A DNA stretch of 64,000 nt from Isoetes taiwanensis (GCA_021234155.1 JAJEKV010000017.1:7539253-7603252); one strand, 5' to 3'; counted from the stretch's first letter, positions 9,409 to 23,000 are shown. Translations and numbers: made by a program. Notes: generated by a model from the letters alone, not told the origin.

Positions 9409-12400
9409 GTTGTTTTTTTTTTTTTTTTTTTTTGAGGAAACGGCAGATTTTATATTACTATATGGGAAAAGTTACATAGTCATACATACAAAAAACCATA
9501 GTAGGCAAACAAGCCCCACTATGGAAAAAGAGGGCTAAAAGTAGCCACCAATATCCTTTAAGGGAAGGATGCCCAATCAAAAAAAGACCACTTTATAATA
9601 ATAGTTCGGAAAAGACAAATATAGTCTTATGATCTCGTCACCATTCTAATGATCCATGCCTCAGACAGATTTCATAAAATATCTGGCACACCATCAAGAG
9701 TGATTATAGCGAAGGCCTCCTCTGTATGGATGAACATCAGATCATCCAGTTCATTGGGACCATAGCCTGTTGAATCCAGAAGGTACATGATCCAGGAATC
9801 TCGAGCATCTTCATGGATCTTAAGCTTGGCTCGGAAATATGGCTTTATCTCCGGATTGAACCTCCAAAGGTCCTCATCCTCCAGCAGACGGTTGAATGTG
9901 ATGCAACTAATGACCTCTGTTTTAAGCCAGAATAAAGCATCTATAATCTCCATTGCTGATAAAGGGACAGTAGCAGGGTCCACTCCCGGGCATGTCCTCC
10001 ATCATGATGCCCCCTCACCAAGAGCTCTGTCAACCAAAGAGTCCACATCATTAAAAAGTAGAGAGAAAAATTGAAAGAAACCATTAAAGGTTCCCAAGGA
10101 ATCCCATTTTCTGTCATAGTTCAAGCCCTGTTTTGCCTTATGACCAATGGCAGCTTCAGCTAGATGGACCTGAAAAGAAGCTTTGAGCTTCTTTAAGTTT
10201 GGGGCCAACCCTGTGATAGCTACCTCATTTCTATGTTTCCATATAGCCCAACAAGTTAGGGCCCGAATGGTACCCATAAAGGGGGAGCTTTGATTTAGGT
10301 AGTGCAGCAGAGAGGCCTCAGAGGGGATTTGTTGCACCAGGGGTTGAATCCATTGCCAGAAAGGGGCTAACCAAGAGCAGATGAAGACATGTGAGCTTGT
10401 TTCCCTCGAACCACAGCCCATCGGGCATAAGTCTGAAATTTGATTGTTAAATTGAGCCCTGAATCCATTTGTTTTGAGACTTTTGTTCAGCAATAGCCAC
10501 CTGAAAAACCCAATTTTATTAGCACATTGAAGTTTCCAACCCTGCCTTATAATGGTGATGGCTAAATCCTGTTGGCAATCCCAGGCTCTACAGACTTTAA
10601 GTTGGGACTTGTCCAAAAGCAGGCTATAAATTTTGGAGACTTTATATGCATGCCCGCCACATATCCAATTTTGGGCATCAGTTGCATGCCCCACTGGATT
10701 CCTAGTGAGAGCAGCATAGATACTCTTATTTGTGTCAGTGTCAACCAAAATTCCAGCTAGATCACCCCAGTCTTTCCAACTGTCATTGTTTCTCATAGCA
10801 CCAATGGTGTGAAGACCTGCATGACACCACTCTTTGTATTTGAGAGGATGTTTCAGAGCCAAACAACCTTCCTCTTCTTCAGCTAAGTCCCGATGCCAAA
10901 AGAAGCCAAATTTATCATTGATTGAATTTAGAGGACGGGCTCTAAAACAGGGGGATGCCTGATTCCATGCAGAGAAGATTCTTTTCAGAATTTTAGATGT
11001 ACCAGGGGCAGATTTGAGCTGATAAAAGGCTGAGTCTGGGAGCTGATGCGGGAGGGAAGGAGCTCCCACCAAGGATGTTTCCTCCAACCAATATTTTATT
11101 AGTTTTAAAGCTGGTGAGGGAGCATTGGACATCAGAGATCTCCAAACCAGTTTTGCAGCCAAAGCTTGAGCTTGGACAAACAAATCTTTGCATCCTAAAC
11201 CCCCTTCCTTTTTGGGCAGAGTCAAATTATCCCATGATACCATTCTAGCACCTTGCCAGATATAATCCCTCATGGCTGTCTCCAATTTTCTGTAAGAGGC
11301 TTTGTCAGCAATGATGGCAGAGGAGAAGAAAATATGCAATAACACTGTTAATAATCTCCTCCCTTCCTGCAATTGAAAGGGATTTTGGATACATTTGTAT
11401 TTTTTTCTTCATCCTGTTGACAATGGGGTCCCACAAACCTGTCAAGTTCATGTTAATGGCCAAGGGGAGGCCAAGCAATTTAGTAGCTGTTTTGTGACTT
11501 GTGACCTTTATGCCATGAATCTCCTCTTCTTCAGATTGTAAGACAATAGTGCTCTTACTTTTATTCAATTTGACTCCAGAAGCCCCTCCAAACAAATTTA
11601 GCATCTGCAGGAAATTTGGGAGACTGTATCCATCATTTTGGAGGAAAGCAAAAGTATCGTCTGCATATTGCATAAGTGAAAAGTCTCCCAAATTCTGAGG
11701 CAATTGGAGACATTTGATTTCTTTGGCAGCTAGAAGGGATGAAGTAGCCCTCGTCACCATTTCTGCAACTATTAGGAAAAGGTAAGGGGCCAAGGGGCAG
11801 CCCTGTCTAACCCCTCTCTTGCATTCAAAAAATTTTGATGGGGTACCGTTTACTAAAACTGCAGAGCAGCCAGCAACATTTAGACTATGTATCCTGCTAA
11901 TAACTTTGTTAGAAAACCCCAGTTGGGCCATTGCTTTGTACAGGAATTTCCAGTAAATGGTATCATAGGCGCGTTTGAAATCCAGTTTGACCAGCATACA
12001 ATTTTGTTTGGAGACAAGGTTCCAATGCAGACCCTCATGGGCACCAACAAAATTGTCCAAAATGCTTCTTCCAGGAAGAAAAGCAGACTGAACTGGGTTG
12101 ATGATCTTCTGCAAAGTCTCTTTTATTCTATTTGCTAGAATTTTTGCCAAAATCTTGTAGGTAGCATTGGTAAGAGAGATTGGTCTCCAATCAGAAAAAG
12201 AGGCAGGAGCATCTACCTTGGGAATAAGGGCAATTAATCCAGCGTTTATAGCAGGGTGAAGTTTTGGGGCAGACCATGCTCCCTGAATAAAAGTGGTGAC
12301 ATCCTGTCTGAGAATGTCCCAAAAGGCAAACCAAAAATTCAAGAGGGATGCCATCCGGGCCAGGGCTTTTCCCACCTGCCATACCCTTGAGAACCTTCTC

Positions 12401-13202
12401 GATCTCAGCTTCAGAGGGGCACATAAGAAGTTGTGTGTCATCCAGAGTTTTATCAGCTGGTCCAAGTTTATCAAAGAAACTCTGGAAGCTATTCAAATCC
12501 ACCTCTTCATGAGCAAACAGGTTACTGTATTTTTCATGAAAGAATTCCATCAGATTTTCCTGCCCTGATATTATTTGGTCCCCTTCTGAAATGGAGACAA
12601 TTCCATTATTCATAATCCTCCCTTTGGCAGTTTTAAAAAATAACTTGGAGCTGCACCTATCCATGCAATTAATGTTGACACATTTGCTTTTGACTATCAG
12701 ACCCCGAGCCTCAGATTCTTCAATGTTCTTAACTTTCCTTTCCAAAACTCCCTCCTCCTGATGTAACATAACATTGTGTGGATCCTCAAAAATTTTCTGT
12801 CTAACCTCCTTCATTTGCAGATATATCTCCTTTTTTTCCTTTTTTAATTGCTCATTCCAGTTTCTGCCCCAGACTTTTAGCCAATCTTTGATTTGTCTCA
12901 TTCTAGTGACAAACCCTTTCATGGATCCACTAGGCTGCAATGGCTGCAGTGCTTTATAGAATTCCTGAAAGTCATGGCAGAACTTTTCATTGTTAAGCAG
13001 ACTAGTGTTCAGTTTGAAAGGAGAATTTGCCCCTCCCTTGAGTGAGTTTCCATACTCTAGGTATTGGGGAAAATGATCTGATATTGAGTTATTATGATCT
13101 CCTTTGATGATCATCTGAGGCCAAGTGCAATCTTTTGTGTAGAACCTGTCAAGAAGGCAGAAAACCCTGTCATTCCCTGCTCTCTTGTTACTCCATGAGT
13201 AC
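9409..13202 (-). mobile_element. L1-type LINE, 5'-truncated, 15-bp target duplication
   Basis: The element reads leftward and ends in a poly(A) tail (T run about 9413-9434). The 15-mer ACATTCTAGATAGTT flanks it at 9394-9408 and 13203-13217. The tandem sister unit at about 14713 has an uninterrupted, near-identical site, which confirms the insertion. The 5' end is truncated inside the endonuclease. This is the ordinary product of target-primed reverse transcription. Confidence 0.93.
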
Positions 13203-13204
13203 AC
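9672..13204 (-). pseudogene. LINE ORF2 remnant: endonuclease tail, reverse transcriptase, zf-RVT
   Basis: Order on the minus strand: the end of an APE-type endonuclease (YSWSNKRAGN, LLDRFYTK, SISDHFP); a reverse transcriptase with GKSPGPDGIP, VQSAFLPGRSILDN, LVKLDFKRAYD, RGVRQGCPLAP and the catalytic YADD; then a zinc-binding RVT region (FRWLLLNKSLKTNG, CPMGCGSRETSSHVF) and WKHRNEVA. A one-base slip in an A run at 12333-12337 breaks RT motif 1, and a second slip lies near 11338. The main frame stops with TGA at 10002. The same frame then stays open for about 110 more codons (9672-9983), ending in an acidic segment with no recognised domain. The element cannot be autonomous as it stands. Confidence 0.9.
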
Positions 13205-14084
13205 ATTCTAGATAGTTCAAGAAAGTTCTAGAATGTTCTGGAGGCTCTAGAAAGTTCTAAAATCTTCTAGAATGTTCTAGAAAGATCTAGAATATTCTAG
13301 AATGTTTTGGAATATAAGAGAATCTAGGGGGAATCTAAGAGAATCCTTCCAGAAAGTCCCAAATTGTTCTAATAAGTTCTAGAATGTAGGGGAATCTTTG
13401 GGAATGTAAGGGAATAGGGAAATACTTCCAGAAAGTCTAGGATGTTTTGAAAGTTTCAGAATGTTCCAGAAAGTTCTAGAATGTTCTAGAAATTTCTAGA
13501 ATGTAAGGGAATCCAGGAGAATTAAAGGGAATTTAAGGAAATCTCATAAATTGTAAGAGAATCTAGGAAGATATTTACAAGTCTAAGGGAATCTCTTAAA
13601 ATCTAGTTGAATCTAAGGGAATCTTCATAATATCTAAGGGAATCTAAAAAAATCTTGATGAAATCTTAGAGTTTTTTTAAGATTTTGCAAAGAGCCACAA
13701 TAGAATGTTCTAAAATGTTTCATAATAAAGGTGTACAATATAAATCTTGAAAAAAAAATGTTTTAGATGCTCAGGGTAAGCGCCTCGGTCTAAAATAGAA
13801 AGTGTTTTAGAAATGTTGCACAGATCCAAAATAGATTATTTTGGAAGGTTCTAAATGCTCATAGGTAAGCACCTCAATCAAAATAGAAAATTCTAAGAGA
13901 ATCTAGGGGATTCTTCATGAATGCTAAATATCGTACATAGAGGAATCACAAAAGAATCTCAGTAGAATCTCAGTAGAATCTTCATAACATCAAATCCAAG
14001 AGAATCTCAACTCGCACCGTAGGAACATGCTAAAATTGAAACTTGCACCGTTGGAACATGCACCGTATGACGTGCTAATTTTCT
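13203..14084. repeat. repeat unit part B, copy 1 (TTCTAGAA-rich array)
   Basis: The first 300 bp are degenerate repeats of about 10-12 bp around TTCTAGAATG. At 13464-13501 there are eight TTC/GAA half-sites in perfect 5-bp phase, and six more at 13216-13243 (the last imperfect). This then grades into repeats of GGAATCTAAG type and ends with GCACCGTAGGAACATGC motifs. It corresponds to 14701-15515. Confidence 0.85.
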
Positions 14085-14700
14085 TGTCATAACATATATA
14101 TGTTCTTATGTTTGTCCTCCTGAATCCGACCGTTGATCCGAGATCCTACGGCTCACGTGGGTTTGGGACGTATCCTATGGCCCAGACGGCTTAGGAGTTT
14201 GTGTCCGATTATATGTAAGCGATCCTACGGTCCAGGTTGATCTGATCCTGATCGTCGGTCCGAGATCCTACGGCTCACGTTGCTTTGGGACACATCCTAC
14301 GGTGCACATGGCTTTGGGAATTATATGTAATCGATCCTACTACGGCCTAGGTTGATCCGATGTCGATCGTCGATCCGAGATCTTACTTACCACGTGGTTT
14401 GGCACATATCTTACGGTGCACATGGCTTTGGGAATTATATGTAATAGATCCTATGGCTCATCTTGCTTTAATTATTGTCACGTGGTGAGATCTCGACCCT
14501 TGATCGGGTCCAAGATCCTACGGCCCAAGTTGAATGCTCATTCCTTAGGAAAAGGCTTTTAAAATTTTTATGTTGTCTGGGGGATTCGAACCCTGGACAT
14601 AGACCCCCCAGCCCCCCATTCTAACCACTAGACCAAGCATTAATTCTATAAATAATTTATGTTTCAAGTATACTTAAGGGTAATATTCTCATTAAGATAA
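14085..14700. repeat. repeat unit part A, copy 2
   Basis: Second copy of 8787-9393, beginning at the same CATAACATATATATG motif and with the same CGAGATCCTACGGCTCA subrepeats. It passes without interruption into part B, so it shows the unfilled LINE target site. Confidence 0.85.
14580..14638 (-). repeat. tRNA-like A-box/B-box module, copy 2
   Basis: Same module as at 9262-9322. The B box GGTTCGAATCC is at 14582-14592 and the A-box part TTGGTCTAGTGGTTAG lies around 14620-14636, both on the minus strand. The T arm is slightly better preserved here (GGG opposite CCC), but a full cloverleaf does not form. Confidence 0.6.
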
Positions 14701-15515
14701 AATAGACTACAACATTCTAGCTAGTTCAAGAAAGTTCTAGAATGTTCTGGAAGGCTCTAGAAAGTTCTAGAATCTTCTAGAAAGTTCTAGAACATAAGAG
14801 AATCTGGAGGGGTCTAAGAAAATAGAAAATTCTTCCAGAAAGTTCCAAATTGTTCTAATAAGTTTTAGAATGTTCTAGAATGTAGGGGAATCTACGGGAA
14901 TGTAAGGAAATCTAGGGAAATACTTCCACAAAAGTTCTAGAATATATTGAAAGTCTTAGAATGTTCCAGAAAGTCTTAGAATGTTCTAAAAAGTTCTACA
15001 ATGTAAAGGAATCCAGAAGAATCTAATAGAATCTAAGAAAATCTTATAAAATGTAAGAGAATCTAGGAAAATATTTACAAGCCTAAGGGAATCTCTTAAA
15101 ATCTGGGGGATCTAAGGGAATCTTCATAAAATCTAAGGGAATCTAAGAAAATGTTGATGAAATCTTAGAATATCTAGGGGAATCTTTATAGAATCTCTTT
15201 GAATCTCATATAATGTAAGGGAACCTAGGGCAATCTCATAAAGTCTAAAGGGATCTAAGGGAATCTAAGGGGATCTAGGGGGATCTTCATAGAAACTTGG
15301 AGAATCTACGGAAATCTAATAGAATCTAGAGGGAATCTATAAATTTAGAGGAATCTCCACGAAATCTCCAAGAGAACCTTGATAGAATCTTAGAGAATCT
15401 ATGAATTTAGAGTATTCTTAAAAGATTCTTTTAAAATGTAGGGCACGACAAGAACTTGCAACATAGGAACATGCTAAAACTCGGACATGCACTGTAGGAC
15501 GCATTAAATTTCTTG
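14701..15515. repeat. repeat unit part B, copy 2 (TTCTAGAA-rich array)
   Basis: Copy of 13203-14084. It opens with a stretch matching the LINE target site, followed by six in-phase TTC/GAA half-sites at 14725-14752. It then has GGAATCTAAG-type repeats to about 15440 and ends with ACATAGGAACATGC and TTCTTGTATATATA. Confidence 0.85.
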
Positions 15516-17007
15516 TATATATATAGAGATGACAAATAACTTTTGGACAACATTTCCACTGGATATCGCAAATGTTTGACTACCAGCAACATGGAGCTTC
15601 AATGGGACATTGTCATATAAACCATAAACCAATACAAACAAAACTCTACGAAGCATGAAGCTTCAATGGGACATTGTCATATAAACCATAAACCAATACA
15701 AACAAAATCTCTACGAACTTGCATGATGGCATGCCTCTAAAAGCCATAATATTCAGCGTACAAAACAGTTGGCCCATTACATCAAGACCTCCACATTTAA
15801 CTATCTTATACTAGGCATATGCAACTTAAGACATCAGGAAAAAGCAAATGCATCTTGCAAGAATTGCAAAATTTAATACAAAGCTCTTCTATTATATAAT
15901 GGATAAGTGATTTCAGGAAGGATTCTATGTTTAATACCCAGCATACATCTAGAGGATGACAACTAGATGCACGAAACTTTAATGCTAACTTTTAAACCAT
16001 AGTGAGAAAATCCGCACGAATACGCATGATGTGCCTCTAAAGGCCTGCCCTGCTCATCCTGGAACCTCACAATTAACTTTTGAATACCCAGCACAACTTA
16101 AGATTCTTTCTGAACAACTTGAGATTATTTTGAACTAAATCCATCTTTGTTAAAGGTTCCATCTCTGCAAGGACAAAGCATTCATGATATTGAACAAATG
16201 CATGGATCTCATGGACTACCATGATAATGAATTATGCTAAAATGGTCATCATCTCAAGTTAAAAAGACAATTGACAATAAAAAGACCATTGACATTAAAA
16301 CCATTTACATTGATCATTACAAAAAACTATTGACATTGACATTTAAAAAACAAAAACAAAAAAAAAAAGGAAGAACAAAAAAAGGAGTAATGGTCTAAAC
16401 CCAACCAAACCTGTTTTCCTAGAGCAGTATACTTCAGGATTTTAACTTTTGTTTTGCTCTTGGTAGCCTCTTAGGGCCGCCTAAGAGGCCGCCTTTTCTT
16501 TGTAGGAGTTCCAAGTCTTCTCATTTTCAAGTTATTCATCTGCAGCAGAGGCCTATACTTGGAGCATGATCTGTGTGTGTCCTTGAAGCTTCAGATGGAA
16601 GCTTGGTTGATCCAGGGCAGTGAACCATTATGGAGAACCTTTCATTTTTGCAGGGACCTTTTTTTTAAGTGGCCGTTGATGTATCAGACGACCGGGAATA
16701 ATTAATAAAAAAAATTGGCAATAAGGTTGTGGAATACAACAATTCGCACAATTGCCAACCTTTTCGCAGCACCCATATTTTCTCTTGCATAATATTGGCA
16801 ATTTAGAATAGAATATGATATTTAGTAGGCACATAACGAGCATCAACCCAAACACACTGTCTGGCTATATCAGGTAGCCTCGTCTAAACATTGCAATGGT
16901 TTTGTAGCTACAGAAATCTGTAGCAAGTTGCGAAACCCAGCAGGTCTTCTTCATAGTTCTCCAGATGTCAAAATTCAGGTTTGCAACACCTTGACAACCT
17001 TACACAC
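15516..17007. other. intergenic, with a 65-bp tandem duplication
   Basis: AGCTTCAATGGGACATTGTC starts at 15595 and again at 15660, giving two near-identical 65-bp units. A diverged relative of the following block (GCATGATG..GCCTCTAAAAGCC) recurs near 16025. No coding gene is seen. The right end probably holds the 3' untranslated region of the WD40 gene. Confidence 0.5.
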
Positions 17008-20000
17008 CTAAGCAGATGTAAATTCACTTAAGAAAATGCTGCCTGATTCACACCATCCTGCTAGCATATCTTGTTGAGTGGACTGGAAGCCAACATAATA
17101 CCATATGCCAGTAAGTACAGTTATTACATGTCCAGATATCATCCAACCAATTGATACCTTGTGAATTCCAAGCCATCGTGAATCACCTCGAAATGCAATA
17201 GATCTTTTAAAATTTCCGCCTTCAGATGCATTCCACTGCCCACCAACCACCTGCCAGTTGCAACTTTGTATTATGGTCAACACATCCCTTTGCGGTATCA
17301 AAACATGGTATGCACCTCGTAATCGATCCCATGAACATAAAGAAAATCTCGCTCCACCACAGAGAATGATAAACCTGTCACCTGGAGAAAAGAATATGCC
17401 ATGAAGATACCTCGTCCAACAGACCCTAATGTATGGCATCATTACCTCATATTTGAGGCAGCCCACCCATCTGGCTCGTGCAGCCCACCTGACATAAAGC
17501 CAAGTGGTGTGATTATAAGACCCAAAGGCCCCTTGTATAACATAGATTATAGCATCAACAGCACCTTAATCTTCATAAATTTGCCATGGAATGGAAGAAA
17601 AGTTTTACAAATCAAATGTTCCTCAATGAAACATTTCATGGCAAGATACTAAAAGGTCCCATATTACATTATCTTCTTTGTCAATCATATCGTTCACAAT
17701 CATCCCTTCCAATAAAATGGAACACGTGCTCCACAATTTAGCTAGTCAACCGTATGATCATTGATCCTCTTTTCTTATATTTTTTAGTAAAATTGTCACT
17801 TTCTTAAATAAAAGGAAGACCCTAGACGTTAACAAGGTGTTTATTGGGCTGGAGGAGTTGTTAATTAACCCCGCGATTTTTACCTGTAGGACCAAAGCTA
17901 ATCAAAGCTTCCAGTTTGTGTTTGTTGATACTGGGAAAACTAATATTTCAAGTGTCTCAGAGATTTGATTGCTCATTCTGAGAAAGGTGAGAATAAGAAT
18001 CTTAATTCCATCTGCCACTGGGAGTGAAGAAAGATCCCTTCATGCAGCCGCATTTCAACAATTTTCATAGAACTTTGTGTTAGCATTTAACAGATCACAT
18101 AAAAATGATCAACAACTCACTTGTATACATCAAAAACTGTAACTGAGCGATCTGCACCACCTGTCCCTATGAGTTGATTTGTGGAACTGGAGACTGCATA
18201 CAATGGGGCACCTGTGAAGGATCCTACTATACGTTGTATACATCCACTTCGCTCTCCAGCCCTCAGGTCCCAAATGCTTACCTGCATGAAATTCAAGAAG
18301 TTCCAACTGATTATCTAAGATTTAGGCATGCAAGTTTTCACAAATTAATGCCCGTATGCTGAATTTGAGTGAGCCTGTTACCAAGTACCAATCTATCTTC
18401 CATTCTTTCTTTCAGGCATCCAATACAATAAAGAAAAGATGATCTGCTGCTACAGACCCTCATTTTTATGAGCACGCTTTGAGTAGAAAGATGTAATAGC
18501 CTTGCCATGCATTAAAAATATGATGCCGTCCATATTCTGATCCCCAGGTTCCCATCCAAATATAAGATTAGGAAACGGAAAATCATCTAATATTGATGAA
18601 TAGAACTACAAAATTTCTTTCCAAGTTAAGTCCATATAATACTTAAACTAGGTTTATGGATGGCAGCCCATGACGTTTTTGACAACTATCTGACAGATTA
18701 CTGTCCAACAGGGAGAGGAAATACAAGATCTATACCTGAGGACCCTCTGTTACTGCCAGCAAAGCAGAATTAGCACTGTCATGGGGTCCATTAAAGAAAG
18801 TCATTGCTGTTGGTTGCTGCAATCTGTACTTCATCCAAAAAATTACATCCCAAACTTCAGAACTATTGCATGGCAATCCAGAACCAAGGATGATACTTAC
18901 GTGCGAAGTTTGCGGACATGTATCTCCTTATCATACAGGTCAATAGTTTTAGCTAAACCACGAGCCACTGCAACCTGGATAGGTAGTTTAGCAATATCCG
19001 CCCTTGCTCAATCTTCTACATTGCACTTTCAGTTATTTATCAATTCCAAATTACATAGGACACAATTTCAGTTATTTATCAGTTCTTCCCATGGGTATAT
19101 CTGGGGGGTGTTACAACTGTGTGTACTGATTTATTTAACCTGGACAGGTCTATGTCTGCTGGATGTTTGAATAAGTGTTTGAAGAATAAAAGCAAACATT
19201 GTATCAATCCTTCAAACTTAAGCTCTCTATCCCAGAATCAATACTCCTGGTTCATCTCTCTGAACGCAAATCTTGCAAATATACGACTATCCAATATATT
19301 TCACTCAATAAAGAAAATCAGAAGTTCCACGGATGAATCCCCTTTAAAAATCTAAGCATAAATTACTCTTTGAACTTGGGAAGGCACACTGAATACTTTA
19401 TCAGCTCTTCACATGATAAGCCCTCTCCTGGATGATTTCTTTGATATAAATTTGCTAAAAGATATCGAATACATTTTCAATAAAGAGAAGAAGTTTCACA
19501 TTCTTAATAATCTAGAGATAACTTAAGAAAAACAGTCTTTGTTCTTGTAAAGGCAAGGTAGAATTATGCACACATAAATAGGACAGAAAATACCATAGCG
19601 AATTGATGTGGGGCAAATGCACACCCAGCCCATCCGCCTTCCCCGAATCCATCATCGGAAGGAGAGACACTATAAGATTCGACTGCAAGTCGCAAAATTG
19701 AATCATTTAAGACACTTTTATAGGGAATCTATGAGAAATATAAACCTCCAACATCATTCTTCAAATGTGTCACCACAAGCCGCCCATATGCATCAGCTGA
19801 ACTCAACAAAACGCTCCCATCTGAAATGATAAAGTCAGGACTCATTTAATCTCTTAAAAAATGAACACATCTGTACTCATCACAACCGTATGTCCAGGAC
19901 TTAATGTGTCTCGATTTCTAAAATACTAATGTTAACCACAGTGCAAAGCCATCATCAAGTTGACAGGAACTTATTTAGTGAGGCAACAGTAAAATTGTAA

Positions 20001-23000
20001 GCCAATGACAAAAGCAGTACACATTTAGGAGCGCATTGTTTGATGAGGGACACCTCTCATGTTAGTTTCATGCATATTTCAGGTAATCTTATGCACACGG
20101 ATATCTTTACTGACATGTTCGAGAGGACAAGTACTGATCATATCAAGACATGAAGCATATATCTTGTATCAGCCAATGTTGCAAGTACTTTGATGAATTA
20201 CATAATCACATCCTTTCTTTCTGTAGAAGCAAGAAAGCTTTCTATAAAAAATTCTCTAAAAATGATGATGACTGATGATCAATGCATAATGAGTGCATTT
20301 TACAGGCAACTTTTATCTTTCAAAACACGTTAAATTTCATGAACAAATTCTTACCTGTCAAAGAGCATAGAGAAATGCAGTGAACTTCTGCACGATGTGG
20401 ACAATGGCTCAGCTCTGTTGCCTCCAAAATCTGCTTCAGCGTAATATACAACAGTCCGTGAAGTTTTTGAAATGTCAGATGTACAAAGCATCTTAGGACT
20501 CGGATATCCATCCGAGACTGGAAGCTAAAACGAGCCATTTCAGTCTCTCTACCATATATGGAATCAAAGTTCTCCTTTCACCTAGATCCAAGAATTTGGT
20601 AATGTCACGTAGCGAGACTTTCAGGACAAAGATAACAAGCTGGGAAGGCTAATATGGCTCTAAATAAATAAGTAGGATTGTGTCCTCTACAGACAACAAA
20701 TAGCATCACGTAGTTGAATATGGGATGATTATTTTCAGTATGAACCACGCTGACCTGTGCATCTTTTGGTATCAAAAGATTCTCCTTCCCTTCAAGCACA
20801 GATTCGCCACATAGGTTGACCTAAAAAGATGAATAAAGAAATGGCTAACTTTTATATAAAGAGGAAGGAGAAAAACAACAAATTTCATCATACACCGCTT
20901 ATGAGAAACAAGGCATCAATGGGCTTTGACTGACAGCAACAATATGGACTGTTAACGTTCCCAGAGGAGGGATGACAGGACAACGGCAAATTTATGCAGC
21001 TAGATACATATTTTTATAGCACATTTAAATGATTAGAAATTATGCCACATGCTTGAGATCCTGAATTGCTTCTAATTTGACATTTGAAGTCACGTCTAAG
21101 TGAAGTGACATTATGATCTTTGAAGGATAAGTGGAGCGTCCGATAGTGTACTTGCAGAACAAGCATGCCTAAAATTTAACATATGCATCTTACACTTATG
21201 ACAGCAAATAATTGCGAAATTTATAACTTCCAATATGATATGCAATCAAACAAATAAACAAACTAGCACTTGATGACCACAATTATAAAGGTGCTTGGCT
21301 AGACACAGACACATAACAAGGTTAGCAACCCACCTTGACTTTATAGATATGAGCACCTGATGCAAAAAAAATACTGCAGTCGTCTTTGCCTGGCAGTGCC
21401 TCCTACATAGGACTTAAATATTAGTTTTTGCTCTGTTTTATGCACCAAAAACCTACGGATCCTACAGGTTTTAAATCCAGGACATGGCGTTCCAAGTTTT
21501 TAATTGCATATGTCAGCTAAAAACTAAAAATTAAAGCCATTTCTTGATATCTATAACTATCAACACTTGGTCATACCCCTGTTACAGTCAGCTCTCTGTT
21601 GTTTTGAATCATGAAATCAATTGTCTTCCAAACAGGATGATTAAGATACTGTCAAGACTCGTCTCAATAACAGATGGATCCAATAATGTTAAGAAATTAT
21701 CAAGATTCATCTCGATAACAGATGGATCCAGGACCATAGAACATACCAGAAATTCAACTGAAGGAAGCCCTGATTTTTTATGTCCATGCATTGCCAAACC
21801 ATATAATCTCTTGTTCTAATGCTTTGTGCAACTTGCAAAGGAGAAAGGTGGTTAAAGCAAGTCAAAGTTTCCTGTCCCATAGCCATGCACTAATTATTAA
21901 GTAACTAGGACACTTATCAAGTTTCAACAGATGGGTTTAATAATGTACACGAATGCAATCCTGAACTCTAAATTTCCCAAGAAGAAAACTCGTCTAAGAA
22001 CACCATAGAACATATTGGGAATTCAACTGGAAGGAACTCTTCATTGTTTACGTTCGTGCATTGCCAAACCCATAAAGTTACAGGCCTTTTTTATCGCTTG
22101 GTTTGATATTGCATAGGGTATGAACGAAGCATTCTCTTTCTTTCTGACGTAAGCAACAAGCTGGCCTGGACATTAAGCAGGAACAACATTGCGCAAGTAA
22201 CCTCTTTCTTCCTCAGTGATGAAAAAAGCCGTAAATGGAATATGACCCGCCTCTTTCTCAGGGGCAAAGTGGCTCTACAGGATTTTCCTTGTGGTTTTCT
22301 AGAAAAGTTAAATGGGCAGCTTAGGAAATCTACAGCAGTCTTTCAAGACGAAAGCAACACGGATCACCTGAGACTTTGTATCCAGCTCGATAACACCTGA
22401 TCAATATATGGATATGGATTTTATTTTTTTTTTACCTGGGTTACATGTTACTAGGATGCACATAGCAAAACTAGTGGAAAAAATCCATAGGATTTATAGG
22501 TGCACACACGGGGTATATTCTTCTAACTTTGATTGTGTACGACAAGCTAGCATGAGAAGAAACAAATACAAGACGACAAAACCTATGACAGGGCCCACTC
22601 CCGTTTGGCAGTTTGATCCAACCTAACTGGCTGGCCTAAAGATACTATGAGGAGACTTGATCTTTCCTTGAAAAGCTAATTTTCTCTTTGCTTTTCTCCT
22701 GAGGTAGAGATAATACTTTTTGCTTGGAAATGCTCTTTCTGAGTCAGCTGATTTCACAAACATATAAAGTCAAGCATTTTTGGTTCATGAGCTTCTGCCT
22801 GGCAAGGAAACCAAAACCTTTTATTTCTTAATAGGTACTGGCAAAGGAGGAACTGCTCCTACCATCCATAAGTTACAAGTTGTCAAAGCCTTTGTTCTGA
22901 TATCATGTCTTTGGCTTGGCCCGCCCTGATGCACCAAATAAAGCATCTGGTTATCGTATAAGGAGATGAATATGTGATGGATTATCTTGAAAATTAGCTC

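Noticed and set aside
8787-15515. LTR retrotransposon with the 1.45-kb units as LTRs
   Set aside because: The units are directly adjacent, with no internal PBS, PPT or coding region; the only DNA inside is a LINE in copy 1.
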